The notes beneath the pieces are model-generated. The model was not told the DNA's origin, did not search any database, and worked only from the letters and a program-made list of their open reading frames with translations. A program made the position numbers and the translations under genes. Shown here one piece after another: positions 55,199 to 64,000 of a stretch of 64,000 nucleotides of DNA (position 1 is the first letter of the stretch; the number at the start of each line of letters is the position of its first letter). The stretch is from positions 62,001-126,000 of the forward strand of contig JADLZK010005562.1 of assembly GCA_015847255.1 (NCBI GenBank). The letters are read 5' to 3'. The DNA is from Hyparrhenia diplandra. Lineage: Eukaryota; Streptophyta; Magnoliopsida; Poales; Poaceae.

Positions 55199-56827
55199 TG
55201 TTGGTATTTCTAATGTCACTATAACAAAAGGTGGAGTTAATCTCACCTTAGGCTATATGCCATCAGAGACACTCAGTGTGGTTCATCTCTTAACACTACT
55301 ATGTGCTAGGTTGTCATCCCCAGCAGCAATGCTAGGAAATGCATAGGTGATACTTGTGAATGTGTTGTTTGCAATCTAAGGAAATAAATATAAAAAGGTC
55401 TATCTGCAAGCGCACAGATATAAATACCACTTTGTAGCATTTCACCGGAAGTAATCCAGGTTTTGTCATTTATATTCTACCACAGGGAGGAATAATTAAA
55501 GGTGGGCTCATATATAATTGATAAGTGGCATACTTATGAGAGAGACTATTACTAGTGCTAACTTTAGCAGGAGTAAGCCAATAATGATAATAATATGATA
55601 ATGATAAATAAAGGCAGAGGCATCACACACAGAGACGGGAATAGACTTCTATAAGTTAGACTAAACATTGGACTACTTTAAGAGACAGAATTCTTCTATA
55701 GCATTTAATCTACTAAGTCATTACATCTACTCTAAGGCATATGTTATCATATATAGCATAGTAAACTCTAGATCATGTATCCGGACGACTACTAAGAAAA
55801 ATCAAGAACAAAACAAGATATTCCCCGTACTCATTGTCCACTAGTCTTATAGACGGAGGGTGGATTACAAAGGACTCAACAGGACTGTCACTCCCGCGAT
55901 CTTCCACACGACCCGAAATATAAGGTGCACTCGTAGGTAAATCATATATAAGCACCACGCTTACATAAATATTTCTACCACCTAACCCACTCGAGTATTG
56001 AATTAGGCGCTCTATGAATAGATACATAAATCTATCATAAACTACATCTATATCAAGCATACTATTAGAATAAAGTAAGAACATAGCAAACAAACACATA
56101 TTATTAATAAAGAGCAAAGTCATAGATACAAGATAATATCCGTACCGTGAAACTTGAAGATCTAGAACTCTGGGTAGGCACACCCAGCTCTACTTGAATC
56201 TGACTTGCTAATCAACTTAGACGAACTAGAACTAGATGAACTAGAACTAGAACAAGTAGCTAACCCTAATCTCTGGTGGAGATACTCTCTTCTACTTCTG
56301 CCTGACTTACAACTGAATTGATATGAATAATAATGAACTTGATTTTAGCCCTGGGGGTAGAGGTCTTTCTTATATAGGCCTTGGCGATGAACGATGACCA
56401 TTGGATCAAACCGACCTTCAATAACGGTGTAGATACAACCTCAAAGTCGGTTACAAACCGACCTAGAAAGCTGAGGCTGATAGGTGGGTCCCACCTGGCG
56501 GCCGGCCAAAATGAGCCTGGCGGCCGCCAGGGGTTGACCTCCCCTCGGCCTCTGGTTCCTTCTGGTGTCCTCTGGTACCTTCTAGAATGTTTTAGTCCAC
56601 TTTCGGATTTAGTTACTTCACGGTCAAGTCTTGTCATCATATGTGATGTATATTCCGGAACTTTCTCCATTCTTCTCTGCATTTATCTGTTAAGTCCCTG
56701 GAAATACATAAATCACCAAAACTCATGGACTTATTAGTATAAACCTCTAATCTAAGTATTTGTTCATTTTATGTCCTTATTTCATCTCTTGTTGACATAT
56801 AAAAGTATAGGATAACAGGTGTCAACA
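55199..56827 (-). repeat. LTR of the second Athila-like element
   Basis: 1629 bp, TGTTGGTATTTC...GGTGTCAACA. Shares the GCGGCCGGCC...GGCGGCCGCC segment and the 'cactcccgcgatc' block with the LTRs at 40054 and 52512, but is clearly more divergent from them than they are from each other. Confidence 0.85.
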
Positions 56828-58560
56828 AGCTCCCCCAAGCTTAACCTTTGCTAGTCTCTTAGCAAAGCTTTTCACCAGAGTGGATCAGGAGTTGCTACAA
56901 TGTATTATCTTCTCACAAATACACATGTCATTAATTTAAAATTCTCCTCCAAAGAAAAGTGAAACATTCTGATATTTCAACTTACTTATATTACCTGAAA
57001 AATATGGGGCTTTTACCTGCACTTATATCTTGGGTAATTGGAAGATAGAACAATCAAGTCAAGCACTATGTCTCAAACTCTTTATTTCACCTCTGTTCTG
57101 GAGTTTTTATAATTTTTTAAAATAAAACTCAGAGTTTCCATTGTATGACCCTTTTCAAATCTCTCATATGTGGTAATTTTTGGATCCTTACCAAGGCAAT
57201 AATGTTATGCCTTCTCTCATGATATATGGTATTTGTGGAACATGGCAATTGTATCATACCTTCTCTCAACCTATCTACTAAGGCTTATATTTGGAGCTCA
57301 TAGGTGGGAGACAGCATATACATACTTGCAAAGCATATATTGTAAAGTCAAACAATGGATCCAAAAGAACAAGTCATACAATGTGAGTGTATAGAATGTA
57401 TTTTTGAGGTGGAAATATGGTGGTGATGGGATATAATGATCCTAATTCTACTATGCTCCTTCTTGAAGAAATTGATCTCTCTTTTTGAAATTTTTCAAAG
57501 ACATAGAAGAGAACTTGGGCTAGCTTTTCTTTCTTTTTATTTTTCAGAGAGGCGGGCATCTAAGTACCCATTGTTTTCATTTGGACACTTGTCCATTTTT
57601 TTTACTCTCTTTCATTTTTCTCTTTCTTTCTTTTTAGGGTGGTAGGCTCTACTCGCCCATAGGACACTTGTCCATTTTTCATCTCTCCTTTTTCTTTCTT
57701 TTTGCATTGCCCCAAGTTTCTTCTTTTTGTCAAACAAATATTTGAGAGATAATAAATAAAGCACCTGGAGCATAAGTGGGGTTTTGAGAATAAGTGTAAA
57801 GATGAGAAATATTTTTGGTGTTTACTCCTAGGGTAGGAGTAAAACATTTTTGATGGCTAGCAAAAATGGATGAAGGGTTTGTGGTGTGTATATGGTGGAG
57901 AATATGAGTGGAATTGTATGACAAGCTCCCGAGGATCTCAAAGGTTGACAAAACTCAACACTAAACAAGTAGTAAATGAAAGAGTTTTCCTGTTCTAGAA
58001 CATGTATATGGCTGTGGTAGGAATTTTGAACTCTCTGTCATATAGGAAACTCATCATGCAATTTTCAGATTTTCACAAACTAAGTCTCCAGAATTTAGTG
58101 CAACTTGGAGTAAGATAAATAGCAGCTCAGACCATCTCATATCATATCCGTCAATTACCTAGATTAGTTTAGGTGTATGCTCCCACAGAATTTCAAGCTC
58201 AAAGCAAATTTTTCAAATTTAAACAATTTTATAAAATGGTAGAATTCTAAACCAATGATAGGTACTTGTAAGAAAATAAAAACGAGCAACTATTCATCAT
58301 CTCCAAACACAAGAGATAGCTACTATTTTATTCAAACAAACTTAAATCAAACTAATTATACACACTCTTTTTATTTGATTTTCCATGGTTATTCATTTTT
58401 TTAGCAAACAAAGCAAAACAAATTTAAACGAACTATATATATATAATATAATATAAATATAAATATAATAAATAGATAAGCTGTCAGGTCACCGAGACTT
58501 ACTTGGCGAGCGGGGACAATTCCCCCAAGCCGGTGTTCATTCGAGGGGGTTCAACGACGC
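56828..58560. other. 3' non-coding region of the second Athila-like element
   Basis: AT-rich, no coding signal; homologous to 41834-42660 and 45138-46100. Contains a TATAATATAATATAAATATAAATATAATA run near 58440-58470. Confidence 0.55.
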
Positions 58561-60742
58561 CCGCGACGGCGGCGTCCAAACATGGCACCGATCTCATCGG
58601 ACTGGTGTTCAAGGGTCTCTCTCATATCGGTGATGTTACGTTCGTTCGGACATTCCAATTTCTCTGGTCTTGATAATAGTTAACCTGGTCATACCTCATG
58701 TCCTGGATAGTGTTGTACAGTCCTTGGAACGAGTACGCGTCTGGCTGTCCATAACCTGCAAAAGAATTACGAGCTGGTTCGGGAGTTGGTTGTGAGGTAC
58801 TTGGTATATCATGGAAGTAACCACTTCCATGATAGGTTTCTCGACGAATATGTGCATCATTGCCCTGCTCACTTGGGCCTCCTTGTTCAAACCTGGGTGA
58901 CTGGTCAGCACGACTGTAATCCGCTTGTGAAGGTGGGGGGTAGGTCCATGGCTGGTACCCTCCAAATCTTTGGCTCTTGTGGTCTTGGGTGCACTTTTTG
59001 TCCAAATTGGATCATGGGCACGTGTCGACGAGTTGGTATGGCTCTGCATGTTAATTGGTTGTGCCTCGCACATTCAACGAGATAAGGCGCACCGATATAT
59101 GGAGAGATCGGGGTTAGGCAACCGAATCTCCCCAACAGTAGCATGGGTCATGACATAAGTGCTTCCTATTTTCTTCAAAATATGTCCCTTACTAAAGAAA
59201 TCAAAACCTATAACAGGTCTATCTTCGCTTAAGTAGGCAACATGAGCGTTATCATCCAAGAGTCCTAAGTGGTTGGCAATTCTTGTGATAAGTGACGTGC
59301 AATTAATTGTTCCTAGGAGGGTTGGCACAGCTATCCAATGCTGAACTAACACATATACCGGTGAAACTTGTCTTCTCTTTATAGCTGCATAGATCAACTG
59401 TAACTCTCCTACTCTAACATTATGTCCATCCTTCTTAGTATAGTTGGCCATTTGGCCCGCGGCACGTGGCCGGTCCGAGGCCGGTACCGAGGCACGGCCC
59501 GGTCCGGTGTGTGCGGGCCCGCGGGCGGCACGGCCCGGTGGCGGACCGGGCCATGGGGGCTGCCGCCTCGCCCGTGGCACGGTGCCGGCGCGCGGCCCGA
59601 TGAGAGGGGTGGCCCGGTGATGAATTCATAGCAGCGGTATGCAATAAAAGCCCGGCCGGGATATCATCCCACAAAGAAAACCCCAATCTCCACTAAAACA
59701 AAATCCTCTCGATGCCTCAGAATCTTCGGCGGCGCTCGGGACTCTCCGCTGGGGCGCGCGGCGGTGCTCGTCGAGCAGCACCAGCCCCGCGTGGTCGGTT
59801 CGGGACGGCGGCCGCGGCCATGGGACTAGGAGGGGGCAGCGGCGGCCGTCCGAGTTGAGGCTCGGCATGTTCGTCGCCCCTCGGCGGCGGCGGCGGGCGA
59901 CGCGAGCGGAAGGGCGCGAGGAGCAGCGTGCCGATGGGCCGACCCGACGCCGTGGCCCGACGCGGCCCGTGGCCCGGTAAAATGGCCCACGGACGGGCCA
60001 TGGGCGATGGTGCGGCCCGGGCATGGTGGAGGACGGCGCGCCCGCCCGTGGCCCGCAGCGGGGCCACCGCCAGGGCCGCACCGGGCCAGCCCGTTGGACA
60101 TCTATACTTCTTAGGGAAAAGAGTGAAAACCATCCATTTATGGAAGAAGCGAAAGGTGGGTAAGTGTAAGTCTCTGGCTTTTGCATCCAAAAATATGTCT
60201 ACGTTGGTCAAGTCTTTCCAAACAGTTGCTTGATTGAAATTGTCTAGAGCTACGTCTAAGTCCATGGTGCAAGAGTGTAGAAAACCAAGTGCATCACTTA
60301 GATTTCTCCAAGTGAGAGAATACTGTTGTTGGAAGAATCTAAATGTGACTCCTTCATTAGTGCAACGAAGGGTGCAAAGAAATTCCATGGTCAAAAACTT
60401 AGAACCTTCCTCTGTGATTTTCGCAAAAGTTTCCCAGCCCAAAAAGGGGAAAATATGAGCAAATTCAATATCCATACCTGTTTGAGCTAGAAGATCGGGG
60501 TCGATCTCAGGAGTATGAGTGAACTTACGGTTCTTCAACCGACTGTACCTTGTTCTCTCGTATTGTCCATGAAACTTGAGATGGGAGTCAGAGGTCAACC
60601 TCCTTATTGCAGCAGGGGCTGGATGTGGTGGCACATCTTGCTCTGGCTCATAGCTTGTCTCTGATGGGGCTCTGGAAGATGACTCCCCTTGTTGTTGGAG
60701 ACGTCTTGATCTTCTGCCGCTAAACGATTTCCAAAAGCTCAT
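58561..60742 (-). pseudogene. ATHILA ORF-1-like / plant transposon protein ORF, split by a hAT element
   Basis: Start at about 60742 (MSFWKSFSGRRSRRL) directly after a splice-acceptor-like TTTTGCAG. Residues follow with FLTMEFLCTLRCTNEGVTFR and FFQQQYSLTWRNLSDALGFL, the conserved block I associate with the ATHILA ORF-1 family. The ORF is cut at 60106 by the hAT element and resumes at 59430 with DGHNVRVGELQLIYAAIKRR and IRLPNPDLSIYRCALSR, then a stop and frame change. A Gln/Pro/Tyr-rich C-terminal part is open at 59005-58622. By position (between protease and 3' LTR) it could be the env-like or gag-related accessory ORF of Athila; its role is unknown to me. Confidence 0.65.
59439..60106. mobile_element. 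Non-autonomous hAT-type element, GC-rich, inside the ATHILA-type ORF
   Basis: 668 bp. Left end TATAGTTGGCCATTTGGCCCG, right end inverted TATAGATGTCCAACGGGCTGG. An exact 8 bp duplication CTTCTTAG lies at 59431-59438 and 60107-60114. The inner region is extremely GC-rich (GGCCCG/CGGGCC arrays at the ends). A central stretch (about 59690-59900) could be captured genic DNA, but I do not recognise it. Removing the element restores continuity of the ORF on both sides. Confidence 0.85.
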
Positions 60743-61639
60743 CCTGCAAAATGTTAATACACAAACAAAAACAAACAAGAAACTAATGGAGGGATTAGAA
60801 TAAAAAGTTAGAAGTCAGCTGTCCAAAGTTAGTCGTCCAGGGGTTAGTCGTCCGAAAAGAAAGATTACAAGGTTGTTTTTATTTTGACAGAACTTCCCCT
60901 AGCAAAATTTTATCTTGATTACTCCATTTGGACAGCACCTCCACTAATCACTCTTGATTATTCTACTACTCTCAAGATCTTCTCCTCTCTCAAGAATTTT
61001 TCTATTGCTACTAAGAACTTCCTTCCTCCTTCTCTCTTCTCCTTCTCTCTACTTCAAAGCCCAAAGCTTTCTGGATACTAGAACTTTGAGTTTCAAGCTG
61101 GAATGTTGAGCAAAGCAGTGTAGGTGTGAAGAACAAGTGAGGGATGAACGGGCTTTTATAGAGGAGGTGAGAGCCTGGCGGCCGCCAGAAGTGGTGGCGC
61201 CGGCCGCCATGGTGGTGGGTCCTCTCCCACTCACCTTCATGCAGCGTATTGCTCACTCCAATGCCATGGTAATAGGTGGGTTTTTCGGTGGAAAAGAGTG
61301 GCAGGGAGTGGTGCATGGTGGTAGGTGAGTTTTGAGTGGTATATGTCTTGTCCAAGGTAGGTGAAATATGGCATTTAATGTATGACATGTAGGACCCATC
61401 ACATAGTGACTATATTTTTGTGTTTTTCAATATATAATTGTAGGAGTAAAAATGATAATGTAAGAATAAATATTTTTGAGCCACCACAATAAATATTTTC
61501 ACGGGTTATGACACACCATAAAATTATTTATATGGGGCATGGATTTTCTATAAGTAAATGTATAGTAAAGTAAATTTAGATAATTACCGACTTACCTTCT
61601 GATAAATGTCCGTAGTTAGAGTCCTCGAACTGAGACTTC
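60743..61639. other. Non-coding spacer of the second Athila-like element, with possible intron
   Basis: Between protease and the ATHILA-type ORF. Pyrimidine-rich plus-strand text (60960-61060) and a GCCGCC-rich patch at about 61177-61215. A splice acceptor at the 60742 side suggests that the downstream ORF is expressed from a spliced transcript. Confidence 0.4.
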
Positions 61640-62875
61640 CCAAAGTTTATTAGTTATCAGGTGAATTCTCCGGTTCCGGAGATGGTACTGATGATGACTC
61701 TTCTTCAATTTCTAATTCAATCTTATTTGCTATCAAGCTAAGCTCTGATTTGGGTTTGAATGCGAACTTCTCTTCCTTTCCATTCAAGTTGAATGTAATC
61801 TCTCCAGCCGTGACATTGATATGGCATTAGCTGTGCTTAGGAAAGGTCGTCCGAGAATGATCGATACTGCGGAGTCCGGTGGCATATCCAAAACTACAAA
61901 ATCCACAGGTATAAAGAATCCTCGATATTAAGCGGTATGTTTTTTACGCAATTCCTGAGGGATATCTGATTGATTGGTCCGCCAATTGTAATGATATTGA
62001 AGTTGGTTCCGATGTTGTGTGCTTAAGTTTGTCAAAGACAGACTTGGGCATTACACTAACACTTGCTCCAAGGTCACAAAGTCTTTGAAAAACTGATGAT
62101 CTCCAATTGAGCAATTTATTACGGGGTATCCTGGATCTGTCATCTTATGTGGTAATATATTAAGGATAGCCGCATTGCATTCTTCTATTAACTTGATCAC
62201 CTCCGTAGTGGGTAGTGGTCTTTTCTTATTCAAGATATCTCTGAGATACTTGGCATAGGTTGGGACTTGAATGGCGTCTAGTAGAGGTATGTTGATGTAT
62301 AATTTCTGAATAACCTCCACAAACTTTCCAAACTGATCATCCACTTGGGATCCACGTTTTCTTCTTGGATATGGTAAGAGATTTGTATCATGAAAATCTT
62401 GCGTCATTTGAGGTTCTTGAGTCAAATCTTCTATGTCATTATTTTCTTCTCTAATTGGTTGTACCACATGTCTTGTTGTTGCTGCTGGTGCTGCAGGTGC
62501 CGTAATTGGTGTCCTCACTACTGTTTCTATTATCCTTCTTGGATCAACGGGATCACGTGTAGATTTACCTCTTCTTGTAGTGACATTATGTACCTGCTCA
62601 AGGTTAGTGACAATAGATTTTGCAGCAGATAACTTTGCTATTTGATTTTCTATCTTTTTATTAAAAGCAAGTTGATCTTTAAAAGCAACAAAAAAATTAT
62701 CCATCTTAAGAGTTATATCTTCTAAAACTTTATCATTAGCAACAAGCTTCTTAGAAAGGGTATCATTTAACTCAGCTTGCTCCTCAATTAACTCTCTTAA
62801 AAATGGGTTTCTAGGAATATTACCTCGATACTTACCTGGGTAGTTGGATCGCTGTTGTGAACTTTGTTCTTGTGA
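61640..62875 (-). pseudogene. Athila gag C-terminus and aspartic protease, partly open
   Basis: Open frame from about 62875 to 62051: SNYPGKYRGNIPRNP, ELNDTLSKKLVANDKVLEDI, coiled-coil-like LAFNKKIENQIAKLSAAKS, RRGKSTRDPVDPRR, then the protease lead-in YAKYLRDILNKKRPLPTTEV and AAILNILPHKMTDPGYPVIN. The frame breaks around the expected catalytic Asp. Downstream frames read FFIPVDFVVLDMPPD and ILGRPFLSTANA (about 61900-61830) and KEEKFAFKPKSELSL (about 61740). The gag N-terminus and zinc knuckle are missing at the truncated end. Inactive. Confidence 0.75.
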
Positions 62876-63045
62876 AAGGTCCCTTGTGGTTTTGGTAATT
62901 GGTGACAACATTAGGTGAACTAATAATGTGTGATTGAGATAATACACGGGAGATTAGTTCACATGTGATGATGCAATGAAGGAGCTTATTGCATATGAGA
63001 CATGACATGGAGTCATGTGACCGAGGTGGTGAAGATCAAGACAAG
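62876..63045. other. Chimeric filler between Athila-like and LINE fragments
   Basis: About 170 bp with 'ggttttggtaattggtgacaac', a phrase common near grass retrotransposon LTR starts. No match elsewhere in the window. It marks the breakpoint that removed the 5' end of the Athila-like element. Confidence 0.4.
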
Positions 63046-63505
63046 GCTAAAATAGACTGTTTTAGATCACGTTTCTACTGGCAAAATGACAACCACAAAA
63101 GAAAATATAGATTAGCCAAATGGGAGATCTTATGCCAACCAAAAGACCAAGGAGGGTTAGGAATTCAAAATTTACTTATACTGAGAACAAAAGTTTACTA
63201 AGCAAATGGCTCTTCAAATTGCTAAAGGATGATGGCCTTTGGCAAGAATTGATAAGAAACAAATATAGTAAAGATAAGACTTTAAAGAGTTGCGTTAAAA
63301 AACCAACAAATTCTCATTTTTGGAAGAGTTTAATGAATATCAAAGACTGTTTTTTGGATCTTGGCTCCTTCAGAATAAAGGGTGGAACTCAAATCAGGTT
63401 CTGGCATGATACTTGGTGAGGTAATAAGCCATTGAAAGAAAAATTCTTGTCTTTGTTTAATATTGGTAGGAGAAAAAATGTTTTTGTAGCACAAGTGCTT
63501 AGTTT
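63046..63505 (+). mobile_element. L1-type LINE fragment, third copy
   Basis: Plus strand; nearly identical to 21420-21870 (FRSRFYWQNDNHKRKYRLAK, KWEILCQPKDQGGLGIQNLL, KDKTLKSCVKK), with a few indels. It is cut at about 63505, where the RVT_3 unit's flank begins. Confidence 0.85.
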
Positions 63506-63885
63506 AGGTCATCCGTCATCGGACAATATTAGAATAAACTTGGTCAGACTTAAGATGGCGGATGAACGGGAGGTGGTTGATGATCGAAATGGCTGCAAAC
63601 TCATTTTTCTAGTTAATTGAGAAAAAAGTCATTTTTCAGTGTGTTGCGCGCTAGCAGCCTGGACAACTGAAAAATTATGAAGGCGGCGGCCAGAATCACA
63701 CATATAATGGCTAGAGAACTTGTTTTCTAGTGCGTTGCTATCAGCCAGAACAGAATCATCACATGGATAATAAAATGATGGCGAACTGCACCTATGCAAA
63801 GGTAGCCTTGTAGTTGACTGAAGCGTGGCGGTCCAATCAGCGTTATTTAGCCCTCAATCATTTAGTATGCAAATTAAGGACTAGA
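63506..63885 (+). repeat. 5' flank of RVT_3 unit copy C, inverted copy of 29413-29760
   Basis: Contains GCGCGCTAGCAGCCTGGACA, AGAATCACACATATAATGGC (the empty hAT site), ACTGCACCTATGCAAAGG and TTAGCCCTCAATCATTTAGT. The first 50 bp (GACAATATTAGAATAAACTT) lie in direct, not inverted, orientation relative to copy A. Confidence 0.7.
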
Positions 63886-64000
63886 ATGAACTTCTACCAT
63901 CACTGGGGAAGAGATGACGGTGCAGCGCGTGGGGCTTCATCGTTAGCAATCATGACGGCAGGCATGGTGCACTGCTTGCTATCTGTCGCATGCAAACAGG
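63886..64000 (+). pseudogene. RVT_3-type RNase H-like domain pseudogene, copy C, cut by the window end
   Basis: ATG at 63886, MNFYHHWGRDDGAA, then a 1 bp difference from copy B breaks the frame before the NHDGRHGA-like segment. It runs to the last base of the window. Same unit as at 39151 and 29412. Confidence 0.55.

Larger units (their letters stand above)
55199..62875 (-). mobile_element. Second Athila-like Gypsy element, minus orientation, 5' truncated
   Basis: A single LTR lies at 55199-56827 (3' LTR in element sense), with the polypurine tract next to it (minus CTTGGGGGAGCT at about 56827-56838). Reading in element sense: gag C-terminus and protease (62875-61640), a non-coding stretch, an ATHILA-type ORF (60742-58560), non-coding region, LTR. 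There is no reverse transcriptase, RNase H or integrase in between. The 5' LTR and gag N-terminus are lost at about 62875, where unrelated sequence begins. Confidence 0.8.

Noticed and set aside
59717..60104. C-terminal half of the long minus-strand frame that starts at 60778
   Set aside because: The frame reads from the ATHILA-type ORF straight into the hAT insertion, so that part is a fortuitous extension and not a native protein.
1..64000. CRISPR arrays, prokaryotic operons, prophage or plasmid features
   Set aside because: Introns, plant gene families and LTR/LINE/MITE content show a plant nuclear genome. No regularly spaced palindromic repeats of CRISPR type were seen.

Overview
The window reads as repeat-dense nuclear DNA of a grass (Poaceae, probably a panicoid; the species cannot be named from this sequence). 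Evidence: GC-rich host gene pieces sit in AT-rich nested retrotransposons. The transposons are grass-typical: Athila-, Tat- and Tekay-like Ty3/Gypsy, a Copia element, L1 LINE, Stowaway MITE, hAT, PIF/Harbinger and CACTA. The host genes are pieces of plant families (S-domain receptor kinases, a BAHD acyltransferase). I see no intact host protein-coding gene. No rRNA, tRNA or CRISPR array was recognised.

Layout. 0.6-1.6 kb: small minus-strand, spliceable transposon-associated locus. 1.8-6.0 kb: old Athila-like LTR split by a 2.5 kb solo LTR with a perfect target duplication. 6.3-7.0 kb: short tandem repeats. 7.4-14.9 kb: minus-strand S-domain receptor-kinase pseudogene, split by a 5.0 kb non-autonomous Tekay-like element and by a Stowaway MITE. 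15.7-16.4 kb: non-autonomous hAT element. 17.9-19.4 kb: BAHD acyltransferase fragment split by a 1.27 kb CACTA element that contains a 308 bp foldback. 20.1-29.0 kb: L1 LINE split by a 6.2 kb Tat-like Gypsy element on the minus strand; that element carries a plus-strand (antisense) gene with TATA box and introns. 29-32 kb: RNase H-like (RVT_3) pseudogene, CACTA remnant, PIF/Harbinger-like element with GC-rich cargo, poly(A) retrosequence. 32.7-34.4 kb: second S-domain receptor-kinase pseudogene, plus strand, cut off at the start of the kinase domain. 34.9-38.0 kb: Copia-like element with nearly identical 215 bp LTRs. 38-39.1 kb: CACTA-like remnant. 39.2-54.7 kb: second copy of the RVT_3/LINE unit, inverted relative to the first and split by a 14.2 kb Athila derivative (40054-54299). 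That derivative has gag and protease modules, a captured host-like two-exon gene and a nested solo LTR, but no reverse transcriptase or integrase. 55.2-62.9 kb: second, 5'-truncated Athila-like element with an ATHILA-type ORF interrupted by a hAT element. 63.0-64.0 kb: a further LINE fragment and a third RVT_3 unit that runs off the window.

How it fits together. Several insertions carry exact target-site duplications (GTGGC, GGAAT, CACAC, GAC, ATCACACA, CTTCTTAG, TA, TTA), so much of the order of events can be read directly. A LINE inserted into an RVT_3-type unit; the composite was duplicated in inverted orientation; each copy was then hit by a different Gypsy element. Most elements lack the domains needed to move on their own. 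Features with possible function are regulatory or RNA-level: the spliceable antisense gene in the Tat-like element, the hairpin in the CACTA element, and the captured exons in the Athila derivative.
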